From contig OZ234494.1 in assembly GCA_965153455.1 (NCBI GenBank), positions 26,651,354-26,715,353 of the forward strand: a DNA stretch of 64,000 bases. Direction: 5' to 3'. Below the pieces are notes generated by a model. That model worked only from the letters and a program-made list of their open reading frames with translations. It made no database searches and was not told where the DNA came from. This DNA comes from Sphagnum compactum (Eukaryota; Bryophyta; Sphagnopsida; Sphagnales). Position numbers and translations under genes: made by a program. Below are positions 1 to 13,068 of this stretch, piece by piece. Each line of letters starts with the position of its first letter. Within the stretch, counting starts at the first letter, position 1.

Positions 1-735
1 GCTGTCCTGAGTTGGGAGCTACGATACAACATCTTGACAGGAGTGGCAGCAGCTTTATACTACTTGCACGAGGAATGGGAGCAATGCATTCTGCATCGTG
101 ACATCAAAGCTAGCAATGTTATGCTAGACACAAATTTCAAAGCAAAACTGGGAGACTTTGGATTAGCAAGATTGATTGACCATGACAAGCTCCCCCATAC
201 CAGCTTGTTGGCTGGTACCTTGGGATATCTAGCACCGGAGCTTCCACACACATGTAAAGCTACCAAAGCCACAGATGTGTACAGTTTTGGCATTTTGTCA
301 CTGGAAGTTGCATGCGGGCGGCGAGTCTTCAGCCCGATTGCACCACAGTCCCGAACACTGTTACTCGACTATGTGTGGCAGGAGCACAAGAAGAAAAGCA
401 TAGTGAATGTGGTGGATCCGAGATTGGAGATGGATTTTGTTGAGGAAGAAGTGTTGCGTGTACTCCATGTGGGTCTTTTGTGTTCTCATCCTGATCCTGA
501 AGCAAGACCGAACATGCGATTAGTAAACCGATATCTAAATGGCGAGGTATTGATGCCGTCTCTCCCTGAGTTGCAACCAGAGGTGTCCTACTCCATGGAT
601 GGACAAGTTGAAGATACAAAATCAACAGAGCATACTGCCACCTTAGAACTCCAAATTCAATCCTGCATCACTGAAGAAGACCCAGCTAAGTCTTTCACCA
701 ATTTCTTATCAAAAAGTGACAACTCAATCATCTAG
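1..735 (+). CDS. L-type lectin receptor kinase, C-terminal part (cut by window edge)
   Basis: The frame is open from base 1, so this is the end of a gene that starts outside the window. The 244 residues cover the kinase C-lobe: the catalytic loop HRDIKASN, the DFG motif (DFGLARLI), the APE-like LAPELPH, DVYSFG of helix F and the closing RP arginine (EARPNM). They align with residues 485-722 of the complete copy at 36810-38978 with few changes. Those seen are Ala for Pro after HRDIK, KATD for NTD, a longer tail with EDTK in place of YP, and an inserted QSCIT near the end. No stop or frameshift is present, so the copy may be functional. LecRLKs are plasma-membrane Ser/Thr kinases with an extracellular legume-lectin domain. 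Whether a lectin domain exists here cannot be seen. Confidence 0.9.
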   Translation, partial: AVLSWELRYNILTGVAAALYYLHEEWEQCILHRDIKASNVMLDTNFKAKLGDFGLARLIDHDKLPHTSLLAGTLGYLAPELPHTCKATKATDVYSFGILSLEVACGRRVFSPIAPQSRTLLLDYVWQEHKKKSIVNVVDPRLEMDFVEEEVLRVLHVGLLCSHPDPEARPNMRLVNRYLNGEVLMPSLPELQPEVSYSMDGQVEDTKSTEHTATLELQIQSCITEEDPAKSFTNFLSKSDNSII

Positions 736-2783
736 AAAATTGCAGTTCAATTTGAAAACCTTTTGTTAACTTTTCCTCTTTGAAATCTTCCATCTAGTTG
801 CAATTGAGATGTTAGTAAGTGTCAAGGTCTCCTGCTGTAGGAAAAGCTATATCCTGTCGTAGAGGAATCACTATGGACAATTTCGTCACTCAAGGTCTGA
901 AGAACAGGTCTGAATGTGTTCACTCCAATGTTACCAGTTTACAATCCACATACAAGGAACTAGTTGCTAACTAGTTTCCCCTGCTCATGATACTACTCTT
1001 TCCATGTATGTGCACATAATGGCTGCTGCACTCTGAAACATGCATGGCTGGATAAACATTCGAAAGAAACTGCGCACATCAACTAAACACAGTCCAAAGA
1101 GCTTCGACTGCACTAGCATGATCTTGAAGCCTGAGGAGACAAGAAGAATGGGGCTTTTCCAGACCAAACAAGTTCAGAGCCATCAACAATCTTTCTTTCC
1201 CCTCAAGCACAGATCCCAACTCTGAACATGCTCAAAAACCGCTGCTGCTCACACAGGGTCTTTGGTGATTCTTGTGAAATCATCAACCAGGCTGCTTAGG
1301 TGTACTTTGTGTTTCATACCAAAATCTGTAGTGAAATCATTAACAAAAAGAAAAACTCACAAGCTAGCAAATACCATGATCCACTTAGCACTGTCAATAA
1401 CTAAAGCTATTGGCACAAGGAGATAGATTCTCATTGTAGATATGTGCACCCAGTAGTATCCATGCTTCTTTCATTGTTGTGAGTGCACTGTAGACTACTC
1501 TGTGTGTGTGTGTGTGTGCGCTCACTCAATATGGTTCAGTGTTATGCAGCTACTCAAGGAAAAAAATAGGGCACCACAAGGTGTATCCTTACCTACCTGA
1601 GTTGGGTCAATCCATGGTAATGATAGCCAATGGCCTAGGGGACTTGCCCCATTGCAATTCAGAGTGTTGGCCCTAGCATCTTCCTTAGCAGGGGCATGCC
1701 TGTCATGAGCAGCTTGCATTCCCATAAACTCCCATGGCCCCCACCGAGCAAAAACTAACTTGCAGAATCAACTTGTAGATAAACTGAAGAAGCACAAAAT
1801 GTAAGAAGCTTTCTAAGTTTTGCAATGAATGGGATCTTGAAATCCAATCATTAAATGAAATTGCTCTTGTGGGCTGAAATTGAAAATGCAGAGACCCAGA
1901 ATTTGTAACTAACCAGTCTCTTTACCCTTCAAAATGTAGCACCAGGTCCAAGGCAGTATGGTAACGAAGCCTCTTGTGGTAGAAGCTCTGGTATTTGGAA
2001 TGCTCTTGCATTTACTGCTGTACCATGAAGCAATAAGAGAATACTCTGTTGCTCCTGGCTCTATTATCAAAAGCCTAAGAGTTAGTACATGGTGGTGGAA
2101 ATGTCACACCCATGTCTAGGAGAAACAGGTGATGCAGAAGCCCTGAGACTGCACTACTCAAAAAACTTATGCAAGCCAACAAGGAGATTGGAGTAGATGG
2201 ACAGCAGCAATGGCAGAATAGGGTGCCCTGCTAATTTGAAGGTCCTCTTTGAATGAACTTCTGAAATTTGTTCAAGTTGACTACAAGACCTAATGGTTTC
2301 TTGGGGTATGTAGACCTTGAGAGAATGAAGCAGCTATCAGGTAGCTATGACTCACTGATGTCACTGGATTGTCAATTGCCTGCCTGCTTCTCATTTACAG
2401 CTGAATCCATGCAGTTCTGTCCTGTGGTGTATCCCAGATGCTGTCCACAGTCTTGTAGATAGTTCTGGGGATATGACATCAACTTCAATCTCCAATGAAA
2501 TAACAGGGTTTAACAGACACGTTTTCGTTGATGTAGACATATGCATGATACTTCTTGCTCTTAACTAATTCTGAATCTCAGAATGATGTTACCTCAAGAA
2601 CTAGAAACACCAAATAATTATGACATCTGAACCCCAACAAGGAATGTTGCAGTTGTTGAAAAAACTCCCCCAAGATCAATGAAAGGAGAGGGTGCACACT
2701 CAGATTATGCCATAAAAAGATTGAAGTCTGCAGGGTTTGACAGCAATTGTAAAGGTCTGCTCTCAAGCTGTTGTTGTGATGTT
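736..2783. other. non-coding part of left inverted-repeat arm
   Basis: This is about 2 kb after the kinase stop codon with no gene I can support. Short open frames here (for example 1040-1225) recur in the other arm only because the arms are nearly identical. In that frame I count four base differences in 186, three of which change the amino acid, which is not the pattern of selected coding DNA. A (TG)n run lies at about 1502-1519. Confidence 0.7.
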
Positions 2784-3126
2784 TTAACTTCTCATGAGTC
2801 GAGACCACTGCAAGTAAGCACAACAAGCGTCCATCCATGTCTGCCGAGCAAAACAGCTCTCTCAAATAACACAAGACTCAACATGAGGGTGAAAACCTTT
2901 GAGCAATATTTCATTACAAAGGGGCTTTTTATATAGCAAGTGCAATCCCAATACAAGAGCACGTAACTAAACACAGAATCCAAGAAGTGCTTACCATACG
3001 GTCAATAACCTGAAGAGAGCGCCTGGAGTTGTTATTGAGGAATGCTTGCAACATTACTGGGGACTGCAGCAGAATGTAGCCTTTGGTGGAGAAAACATAG
3101 CTGCCACTGCTGCCAACATCAGCCAT
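2784..3126 (-). CDS. small two-exon gene of unknown function, left-arm copy
   Basis: This is the predicted 62-residue protein of the left arm. Exon 1 is 3126-2995 (44 codons), starting in a good plant context (AAATGGCTG) with MADVGSSGSYVFSTKG and ending ATG|GTAAGC. Exon 2 is 2840-2784, after CTCGGCAG, and reads TWMDACCAYLQWSRLMRS then TAA. Both splice sites, both phases and the stop are identical in position in the right-arm copy (34402-34744). No signal peptide or clear membrane segment is seen in the spliced product; the hydrophobic stretch that follows exon 1 in the unspliced frame is intronic. I do not recognise the family. It is convergent with the kinase gene and divergent from the CRM gene, whose start is 762 bp away. 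It could instead be the first exons of a decayed longer gene. Confidence 0.45.
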
Positions 3127-3535
3127 TTCCCTCTTTCACCACAGCATGGTCAGAATCCACTGTGCCTATCAATTGTGTCAGGATCACTCACAGTGCAACA
3201 AAAGCTTGCCTAGTTGACACATTACCACAATTGATTCCCCACCAGGCTCAGTTTGTCCTTCCATCATCAGTTATCCCAATACTGTTCTTAAGACATGAGT
3301 TTAGTGAAGTCCTCATAGACTTTTGCAACTATTTGCTCAAAAGGAAAATTCAGTTGTGACATCTCTGGAAGCAACCTCCTCCTCATATCTGCTTCTTTGT
3401 TCTGTTCTGCTGAAAACTTGTGAGCCTTGCCTCACAAGAACCATGAAAGAAACTAGCCCAAGAGAATCCGTAGTAGGCATAAAGGTGATTGTCCTAGGAC
3501 CAAGAGACTCCTCACACCCCGAGAGCGCAGCTCCG

Positions 3536-3604
3536 TGACGTCGCCAGGAAACGACGTGATTCCTGTTCATACTTCCAACCGCATTCGGAGATCCTCTAGG
3601 GTTT
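3536..3604 (+). promoter_or_regulatory. ACGT elements and telo-box upstream of the CRM gene
   Basis: TGACGTCG at 3536-3543 and GACGTG at 3553-3558 are ACGT-core sites of the type bound by plant bZIP factors. TAGGGTTT at 3597-3604 is the reverse of the telo-box AAACCCTA, common in promoters of plant translation and organelle-biogenesis genes. Their use here is inferred from position only. Confidence 0.4.
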
Positions 3605-3624
3605 AAGCACGGATCTCGAGTCCA

Positions 3625-3763
3625 ATGAAAAATCTAGGGTTGAGAGTTCTCCTTGCACGTCTTCGCAATGAAACGCTCCTGGGAAGCGGGTTTTGCGATG
3701 TTGTAATGCAGAGTGGGAGTCTGCGGGTACGTGATGGTACATCGTGAAGGGAACATTATCTGA
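3625..3763 (+). promoter_or_regulatory. two upstream ORFs ahead of the CRM gene start
   Basis: ATG at 3625 opens 41 codons ending TGA at 3747. A second ATG at 3734 opens ten codons ending TGA at 3763. Both end before the chosen start at 3888. They matter only if transcription starts upstream of them, which the sequence does not tell. Confidence 0.3.
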
Positions 3764-3887
3764 GAATCTCGAAGAAAATTTTCTGTTTTCGTTGCTTGGC
3801 GCACATTCAACAGATGTGTATTTCATACGGCATGAGGTGCTCTTGAATAGCGAGTTGGAGAAGCAATTTGTGTGTCGCGGAGCAACC

Positions 3888-6294
3888 ATGAGAATGGGTT
3901 TCGCACTGTTGAGCGTTTCCAGGCGTCTGGCAAGACAAGGCCTCGGCGGAGTGTGGGACAACTACTTTTCTCACATAACTGAGGAGGTTGTTAATTCTTC
4001 TCATCAAGAACTTCACGGGATACCCAGGTGTTTTGCATCTCTATTACTCTTTATATGCTGTTCAAGTCTTGTCTTCTGTTCCTCTCCATGTCATTGATCT
4101 CTTTCCTTCTCCAATGCGTTCATGGTTTAGGATTCTCCAAGCTCCAGGACGTTCCCCACTGTGTTCAGGGTTTAAGGTTCGGATTTGAGCTTGAAAAGAA
4201 AGAGAGAGAATAGAAGGAAACTTTTTCCCTGGTGAAGTATTGACGGTACTTTGATGTGTGAGTGAGGAATTTGGGAGAGGGAGACTCCAGCAAGTGTAGG
4301 TCCCACCTTTCAACTTTGCAATGCAGTTGCAGAGGTCAAATGAGACACCTCTTTGGAAAACATCTCAGCAGAAGTTCTTGGTGAATGTGATGCTGTGGTT
4401 ATTGATAATCTGAAGGTGTACGTAGCTTGATTTGGGGTGTGGACAAGGACCTTTTGCGGCAGGGAGGGACAGCAATTGCATGGTGGAATACTCTGTACAA
4501 ACAACTGCCATTTCCCAGCATTTGTAGGCTTCCACTGCAGGAGATGCAGGCACATGGCAGGCACTATGGATCATTTGCTCTGGGTCAAGGGCACACACAT
4601 TCTGGCTCTTTCCAGACAAATCCATTCATCACTGGTGGAATGCGATTCAAGAGTAATAAAAGTGCCAAGAAAAGGATTGCAAGGAAGAAGAAGCGCAAGG
4701 TGCTGCGGGGAAAAATCCATGAGCTGAAACGGGAGAAGCGAGCCAGGAAAGCCAATATGACTCCAGAGGAGATACTTGTCTCACGCATTGACATGGTTCT
4801 TTTCTCCTTACTCATATTCTTGATTCTGTCCTATTTTTGGGTGTGGTTCCATAAGTCTCCAGAGGATTATCACCTTGTGGCTGCTGGATCCTGTGATGCA
4901 ACTGACACAACTGACTGTCGAAGTGTCTTCAGAAAGAATTCTCAGGAACCTACGTTGGCAATGCCTGGACACTAACTGTCTGTTATAGTATTTGAAGATT
5001 TCTGGCAGACCAGTCTCCAGACACTTGCAGTCCAAGTTCTCAATGCATAAATTTCTACTCATCTTATTTGCAGACTGACAAAATTATTAGCACATTGATA
5101 TAGTAATATAGATCTCTTTTCAAGGTGGCTAGCGAGTGCTTAATCTCATACAATGGTGCTATAGCAATGGTGAAATTCATACCCACATGGTCTATTAAAC
5201 CAACCTCTAATTCTTTTGCATCCACCTTGTTGAGGTTGCTTTCTTCCAGGGTCTATGGTGGTAGTAAACTCAGACTATATACCATTGTGTTGGACTCCTG
5301 GATTCATGATGCATTGTCTCTATTCTTGATGCATCTTCTACTGCAAAATGTGCTATTTTGCAGCTTAAAAAGAAGGTAGCTTTGCATGAAGATCAGCTGA
5401 AGAAGTACAAATTGCCAGACTTTCCAGAACCTGACCCAGATCCAGAAATTGTAAGCGCAGCACAGCTTTATGCCTTGAAGAAACTTGGTTACAAAAACAA
5501 GAACTATTTGCCAGTGGGGCGGCGGGGGATTTATGGAGGTACAATCCAAAACATGCATCTGCACTGGAAGAAGCATGAGACAGTGCAGATACGCTGTGAC
5601 ACATTTGCCAAAGAGAAGCTCCAGGGAATGGGTGAGCAGCTGGAGAGGCTAAGTGGAGGCATAATGGTAGATATCCATGAAGCAAACAAAACTATAGTCA
5701 TGTGGAGAGGCCGAAACTACAAGCGTCCTAGCAGTCTCATCCCAGCTGTTTTTGACCATTTCAACAAGCGTAAGGTAAAATCAAACTTTTCTATTGATTT
5801 TGTTTTGAGGAGTGATGGTGCAAGTTAGATGTGTATGCTGGTGGCTCTGAAAATCATGTCCGTTGCTGATGTCCTCACAGGCTTTGTTGAAGTCGAAGCA
5901 TGAGCAAGCCATTGCCTCCCTGAATGATAACATCAGCAAATGGGAGAAGGACCTTAGAGAGTTGCAGGCTCACATGGCTGAGGAGGCAGCAACTAGAGCA
6001 GAAAGAGATGCTGAAATTCAGAGTGCTCCAGTTACAGATCCTCAACAGTTTTCTGTCCTTCAAGAAAGAGAAGCTGACAAGGAGAGTGACTCCCCAGATG
6101 TTGTAGGTGCCAATGAATTGGACTTCAAGGACTGGAGAGAGGAGACTGACTCCGATTCAGAGAGTGATATCTCTTGCTCTGATGAGCCTGATGGGCTGCA
6201 TAGTGATGAGTACAGTTCTTCCTCAGATAGTGATGATGAGAATAGTAACAAACATGTCTTAGGCTTAAAAGGTGTGAGGAGGTCTGCAGACTAA
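3888..6294 (+). CDS. single-CRM-domain organellar RNA splicing factor (CFM9-like)
   Basis: Proposed exons are 3888-4027, 4519-4795, 5364-5774 and 5881-6294, giving 413 residues. The N-terminus (MRMGFALLSVSRRLARQG) is rich in Arg and hydrophobic residues and lacks acids, like a mitochondrial presequence. A very basic stretch follows at about 91-130. Exon 3 carries the CRM/YhbY RNA-binding domain at about 165-270, with the loop GRRGIYGG, then IQNMHLHWKKHETVQ, LSGGIMVDIHE and MWRGRNYKRP. Exon 4 adds a helical charged segment and an acidic Ser/Asp tail. This layout fits CRM subfamily 4, which includes Arabidopsis CFM9, a mitochondrial group II intron splicing factor. The first ATG in frame after the last upstream stop was chosen. 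The start of exon 2 is the least certain border, because CAG at 4553 has the same phase. Confidence 0.82.
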
Positions 6295-9200
6295 TGGCAG
6301 GGCTTGGTGTTCACTGCTTAAGAAATCAAATCCCTTTATTAGCAACCTTGGGCTTGAAGCAAATATGAATTTTTGATAACCAAGTCAGCAGCAAATCTCT
6401 GGTGTTTGATGTGGCAGATCTCAATGGGTTGTTATGTTTATGGTTCCTGTTCACCTAAAGAATGTGCATGGGAATCAAGTAAGGGGTGGGGCAAGGTAGG
6501 AAATGGCAAACAAGTGGGATTTTCTTGGCAACAATCTGCCAGAATGTGCTTCACATGATTACATTTCAATCTTTAGAATTTTTCCTTGTCCATCACTCTT
6601 GTTGCAAACTGTGAAAACAAATGATCCAAATTGAGTACTTTAAAAGAATGTGGGGTTGCTCTTCGGAGGAAAGAAAGAGAGCAGGTTTGCATATCTACTA
6701 TTCAGTCCTGAACTGTTTCATTTCTGTCATCCTCACTACTCAACCTCCACAAGAACAGCAGAGAGTCTTTGGAAATTCTTAGATAGTTGGCCATTTTCCA
6801 TGCACCCCAGGAACATGTGGAGAGACTCTCAATAGGCCTAATGAATACGTGTGCGTTGGAGGAGAATTCCAGTCAATAACTTCCAAACTCTTTACTTGGA
6901 GATTCAATTGTAGTTATGAATCTCATAACACCACCATGAATTGTTCTAAAGTGATAGGATTTTCATGACCATGGTTTAGTGCACATATTCCAAAAATTCT
7001 TTTGAAAAAATTGCAACTAGCTCCTAACATTCATGGACCTTGTCCTTATATGTTCATGAGCAATTCTCCACACTACATTGGAGATGACACAATTGAAGTG
7101 GTCCAATGTACAAAAGTGACATAAAAAATGCTGAACTCTTTACCAACCAAAAATGTACAATGAATAGTTCCAAATAAGCATCTAAATCAGAATTTCATAA
7201 CAGTGTGTATGGCGAGATCCCCACATATGGCAACACAGAGATTCTTCATATCACCTGCTGGAGTTGTGACATTTAAATGAACTAGTACGCAACTCATGCC
7301 TTGAGCCTTTCTCCTTGATCTAGCTGACTACAGAGCTTGAGGAACAAGTTGCACGTGGTATGGAGTTCATATGCTCCTTGCAAAACCATCAAATTGTAGA
7401 GTCTACAAGTTAAAAGTTCTACAGGTAGGCAAGTTGAATTTTGTTCTAAAGTTCACAAGTAGGTTGAACTTTATATTTCAGTACAATACAACTAATTACA
7501 CTACAACTTGTTTGGTCAAAATGTTGTGACATTGCAACTAAAAGTCTCCTTTCCATTAGATTGTTGTGATCATAGTTACAAACAACATGCTTTGATGACA
7601 ACATCCTAATGAAAAGCCATTGACATAGGGTCTTATTTCTTGCCACAAAGACAATCACTTTCCATTGTAGGGTACAAATGCATTGAGAATATGTAATTAA
7701 TCATGTTAGAAACTCTAAAAACACATGTTTTCATGACAAAGAGGACATTTCTCGTGATATGGTGAATCATTGTTTCATTCATAGCTTCTATAGTTGGTCA
7801 ATGCTTGATTCCTAGAGCTATGAAATCACTATGAGCACAGTTAACAAGAAAAACATAATGGACACTTGTTTGTGATCTCAAAATTTGTGATCACAACCTA
7901 ATGGAAATATGTCCTAAATAGCTACATCAGCCTCTAGTTTAGAATAGCACAATATTCACAAAACTTTCTATAAACCTAAACATTTGTATGTAGCAAACTA
8001 ATTTAGCAAAACAAATTAGAAAAAAGGGATGTGATCACAAGAAAAAGAATATAAAACCAATTATCAAGGCCCACAACATCACTACACATAAAACTCTTTC
8101 AACAACATATAATGGGCAAGAAGAAGAAGAAAAAGGTCGAATATTAATAATCGTGTCATCCTAGACCAAAAACAACCCATTCAGAAAGGGCAATAAAAAT
8201 TATCTAACATCCCCATTCCTTTTTTTTGCAAGATGAAAATATTTTATATGCATGTGGTTCACACAACATGGAAAGATAGCATGCCATGTTTAAAATTAAC
8301 ATATGTGTAATGTATTATGAAGTTCAATGTGAATGAAATAAAAAATGAGAAATTGTGTTAACCTAAGAAAGGCCAATCGTGTACCACCAAGGGGTGTATG
8401 TGAGTGTCAAAATTGTTATGTTGCCAATGCATTAATAGAAAATTAAAACAATGTCAAAAGTCTTTGAAATTTTCAAAATATAGTAGAAATGTTTTGTTTT
8501 GACATTTTAATTTATGTTGATAATTCCAAGTTGTATTAAATGGTTTATACAAATGTTGAAGTTTTCAAATTCAAAACTCATTAAATTCAATTTTGGGTTT
8601 TGGTTTTAGTAAAAGAACCTTGAACTTGAACAACAATTGTGTCAAAACCAATCAATTTTGCAAACGACTAGATAAAGGATTCTTTTTATAAAAAAATTGA
8701 AAAACTTAGATGATAGTAACCTATTATGCACATTCAAAAAATGCTCACAATTTAAAAGTTATAGAATTTGAAAATTTTCGGTAATCAAAATGTGTCAAAA
8801 TCTCAAATTTTCAAAAGTCTTTTATCGCATGTAAATGGGGTGTATGAAACAGAGTTATAGTTTATGGTACAAGAAAATAAAACCTTATTGAAATTATGAT
8901 AATTTTTCAAAACAAAATGCAAAATCTAAATAAAATTTATAGATTTTTTAAAAAAATTATATTTATTCAATAACAACTAACATAAACATGTGATATATTG
9001 AGGCAACTAGATGTATTTTCAATAACAAGTTGCAAAAGATTTCACTTAAAATTTTTGTCATATGAAAAAATGAATATTCACAATCTTTTTTATAAAATAA
9101 TCCTATTGGCTCCTATAAATGTGTTTTGACCCTACAACCATGCCACCCAAACTTAATATCATACAACATCCCCATCTTATAAAGCTTGGTTTCTAATCAA

Positions 9201-11690
9201 AATAAAACTCTAGAATTTGAGAAATCATTTGGAGGATAAAATTGAACAAAAAATAATGAATCCCATTGCATTCAACTAGTTTTTTTTCATCAATTGCCAT
9301 TCTACTAAAATCAATTGCCACCACAACACTCCGCATCATAATAACACCTCCCACTACCATCTTCACACATGCATTGAAATCATCACTAAACCATTTAGTA
9401 GATTGACATTAGCATGAAATTTCTTCTTGTTGTTTAGGGTTCAAATATACAACAAAATGAACAATGATTAACATGTTGAAGGCAAACCTAATACCTTTTA
9501 CAACCCTATATGCAACATTATAATATACCTTGTTGCTTGGATAAGAATTATGGTAGTTGATACATTGCTTTTAACTTCAAAAAACTAATTTGGAAGGATA
9601 TCACTTTTCAATAAAACCTTTTTCCATATTTCATTTGAAAATATTAAAACTTAAATTTCATGTACCTTATGGCCTAGGGTCAAAGCATTGACTATAGCTT
9701 CCTCTAAAAATGTTTTGTAATTTTAGACATTGTGTCTACTTGGTAATTTCATTGACATATTTAATCCTAACATGACTGTAGTTCCAACAATTATTCTCAT
9801 AAATTCCAAAAGTGGTGAATTGTTAATTGAACCAAATAATAGAATAACAATGTACAATATGATTTTTGGTAAATTTCTGAAAGAAGCTAGTTTGGGATTC
9901 ATTGACGTCATGAAGATTTGGTGAAATGTCGAGTGAGTGAACATAGTTTGAAAAGTGAAAAAAATGCCAAATAATGGAAACATTGGTCTTAACAAAAGCA
10001 CCCCAAACTAACTGCCAAAATGAAGAATGGCATTGTGGTATAAACTATAAACACCCCATGTGTCAACCATCAAACTAAAGAAAGTGAAGGCACCACCTCA
10101 CAACATGGCCACCAATGTTTGCAAATAGAAGCATTATAACACTCCTATGTCATTTGGCACCTAGACCCTTGGTAGTTGATATAAATAAATAAAACCATCA
10201 AAGTATAGCCCTATTTATTAGGTTCAATATTTTTGGAAAGCTACATTCAATAGGTGGTTGCAACACTAGTAGAAAAACATGTTCTTTTCAACTTGTCTTT
10301 GTTGACTAAAATAGTCCAAAAAAATTGTCATTGTCAATTAAAATAATCATTTGCAAGCCACTTTTGGGGCTTCTTACTACTAAATGACTTATTATTTTTT
10401 AAAGCCACTTAAATGGCTTATAACCATCCCTCTTTACAAATGTTTACAATTCCAAAAAGCTTGGAATTCATTGTTTCTTGAACCTTTTTTATAATAGACC
10501 TAGGCTTTGCCTTCCTCTTAATTTTCAATCATTGTTTTTTACCATTTGCACACTTCTTCAACAATAATTTCAAACAATGAGCAAAATTGCCATAACCCAA
10601 GCCACACAATGAACCATACCTAAAATTTCAAATCATATGTCACTTATAATTTAAAACTTTGAAACTTGTACATCATGTTCAAGAACGTGGATTCTACACC
10701 CAACCACAAGTCTTGGAGACTCTTAATCTGTCATCATTATTCAACTTCTTTTACATTGTACATGTGTTACTTTGCTTATGTTATTTTTTTTTCAAAACTA
10801 AATTCTTTTAAGGATCACCTATTCTTGATGTTTTCCTTCCCTTTTAGCTCCAATGCTCTCACATGTGCACATTTCTTACTATCTATATATCCTTATTTAC
10901 AACATTCTTAAACCTTTCATTCATGCTCCCCAACCACATTCATTACATGTCATGGAAGAAAATTATAATAAACATGATGATAGTTAAATGTTTCATAAGC
11001 AACCACCACAATTGACACCAAAGAGGCCATAATGGCACCTTGGATTAGTGACACTACTCTCGACTTGACATTCTTAAAGATTGTACTAAACTTGCACCAA
11101 CCCAAAGTCATACTTATAACTAAGTTGTTCAACAAATTCCTAAACATTTGTCTTAGACATCTACCTGTTTCATTTCTTGCTTTGAAATAAACACAGATAG
11201 CAAAATAAGGAGTGGTGTTGGCAATGACCACAGAGTAACAAATTATTGAACATTGAATCAACCCAAGTCATCAATCATTTTTTTTTATGCATGAATAAGA
11301 GCTTTGTGTTCTAGCTTGAAACAAACACTAACATGGGCACATGATGGCAAACCGTCGAAGTTTGCTTGCAAATTATTTGTTAACCATAAACCAAAATGAA
11401 ATGGAATGCTAGCGTGACAATCAACTCATTGAGTGGAAATGGACCACAAGCTGTTCACTCAATTTGATGATTTGTTTTGCCCAAATTTAATTTTTATTAT
11501 AAAACTAGAGTTGCCATTGTAGGCTTTGGAAAAACACTCCAAAAATTCCCCACTAGTAAAACATTGTCTTGTTCACACTTGACCAAAAAGTGTAACTACA
11601 ACAAAATTGTTCATGTTTTTTTCCATGCTTGCTCTCTATAAGAACCTCTACCTTCCTTTTTGGAGTTTCATCTTAGGATTTTTTTGTTGT
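6295..11690. other. gene-free, increasingly AT-rich spacer
   Basis: The first 0.5 kb is probably 3' flank of the CRM gene. From about 6.9 kb the DNA is AT-rich with short scattered frames on both strands and no motif I recognise. CACTAGTAGAAAAAC near 10264 resembles the end of a DNA transposon (CACTA or Harbinger MITE type), but I found no matching second end. Confidence 0.6.
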
Positions 11691-11698
11691 TGTAGAAA

Positions 11699-12560
11699 AT
11701 GGATCATCAACATTCTCACCAAAATATTTTTTGAACTTGCTCATGGATGATGAAGGAGGTACTTTTTCCTCCTCCATTCAAGATTCAATTATTACAATGG
11801 TTCTTACGATGGTTCCTACAAGAGCTCAATAGAATGTAATGCTTGTTATACGGGTTATAAAGGTTCCACAAAATGTTGTGATTTTTACAACTCTTCAAAA
11901 AAATGTAAGGACAATATGGACCAATGCCCAATTTCAATTTCTTATAGATATTTGTGAAGAAAAATATTGGAAGAATAATTGTAAGGCTTTCAAAGAGGCA
12001 AATTGCAAGGATTTCACAAAACAATTACACATGCATTTCTCAAATATGTAACAAAGTTGAAAACAAATGCAAGACAAGTGGAATAAAATGAAAGAAAAAT
12101 ATGAATTTGAGAGAGATTAACTTAGCTAACCAATGGACCCCCCTTGGATTGGTCATGGTATGAAAAGTTTCATCAAATGTTTGGAAGCACCACTAAGATC
12201 AATGGTGTGTTAAATGCAATTTACTAAGGTGAACATTTTACCCAATCTAAAGTCTAAATTGTGAAGGTGAATGATGATGAGATTATCCCAGAAACCCAAG
12301 AACAATGCAATCCACCATGTCAAACTCCTTTATTAGTTTTAGAATCAAAGAGGAAACTCATGCTCCATTTATAGGTTCAGATACTCCAAAAACCAAAACA
12401 TGTAAATTGCTTGGTGTGCAAGGCAAACCTAAAAATAAATTGAATAAGCTCATTTGCAATTGCAAATGTCATTAAAGAATTTGTTAATGGTGTGAAAAAA
12501 ATAGAAAAGTTAAAGATGGAAATGATTAAAAGGATTGCATTTCAAATATGAACAAAGATT
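11699..12560 (+). pseudogene. decayed Myb/SANT-like partner protein of a PIF/Harbinger transposon
   Basis: The open piece at 11839-12051 and the broken frame after it read like the Myb/SANT-like DNA-binding protein that plant PIF/Harbinger elements encode beside the transposase. RTIWTNAQFQFLIDICEE matches the R-x-x-WT start of that domain. FKEANCKDFTKQLH precedes MQDKWNKMKEKYEFERD, the Q-x-x-x-K-W-x-K-x-K-x-x-Y core. PPLDWSWYEKFHQMFG sits where the family has its DxxWxxx motif. Stops after SNM and in the next segment break the frame. A possible start is the ATG at 11699. In intact elements the protein takes part in nuclear import and DNA binding of the transposase. The homology call is from motif order only. 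Confidence 0.55.
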
Positions 12561-13068
12561 TTAGAAATGATATTGCAAGGTTAATTACACATGGCAACGT
12601 TATTTGTTGAGGTTTTAAAACCTAAAAATACTTTAATATCATCATTTATGTGTTGAGGCCATGGTAATAAAAGCCACATGTTTTCAACTTTTGTCTATTT
12701 CATTGTGTGTTTCTTTGTCAAAACTTGTGTCACTTTGTGATTTGGAATACGCATATTATGTATGTCCTTTGAAACGAGGTTTTTGGATAGGTTGGATTAA
12801 GGTTTTAGGGGGATTTGAAATAGTTGTTCTTGGGAGTTGAAACCCTAAACATAAAACCACATGGCAATGGAAAAAAAATGGCTTACAACAAATGAAAACT
12901 TTTATGTATCAATTAGGTTACCAATCAACCATCGTTCAATAAGGCATTTCCAAGTTTTTTTCCTTCAACCTTTACAATTTTTCCTTCTCTAATTGTTCAT
13001 AGCTTATTTCTAAATCCCTGAATACTATCTAAAGAAGTTACATTTGGAGGCCTTGGTTTAAGTGCATC

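Larger units (their letters stand above)
1..3339 (+). repeat. left arm of a large inverted duplication
   Basis: Bases 4-3339 match the reverse complement of 34189-37523. The coordinate sum of paired positions stays at 37527-37528 from one end to the other, so gains and losses nearly cancel. Homology stops sharply after TTTGCTCA at 3339. The outer end is not visible because the window begins inside the arm. The arm holds the kinase 3' part and the small unknown gene. Confidence 0.9.

Noticed and set aside
1040-1225. 61-codon frame conserved in both arms
   Set aside because: Three of the four base changes I count alter amino acids, so there is no sign of selection. It lies in spacer DNA after the kinase.
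2578-2874. 98-codon reverse frame, also present at 34654-34950
   Set aside because: It crosses the intron and second exon of the small two-exon gene in another frame. Its presence in both arms only reflects the duplication.
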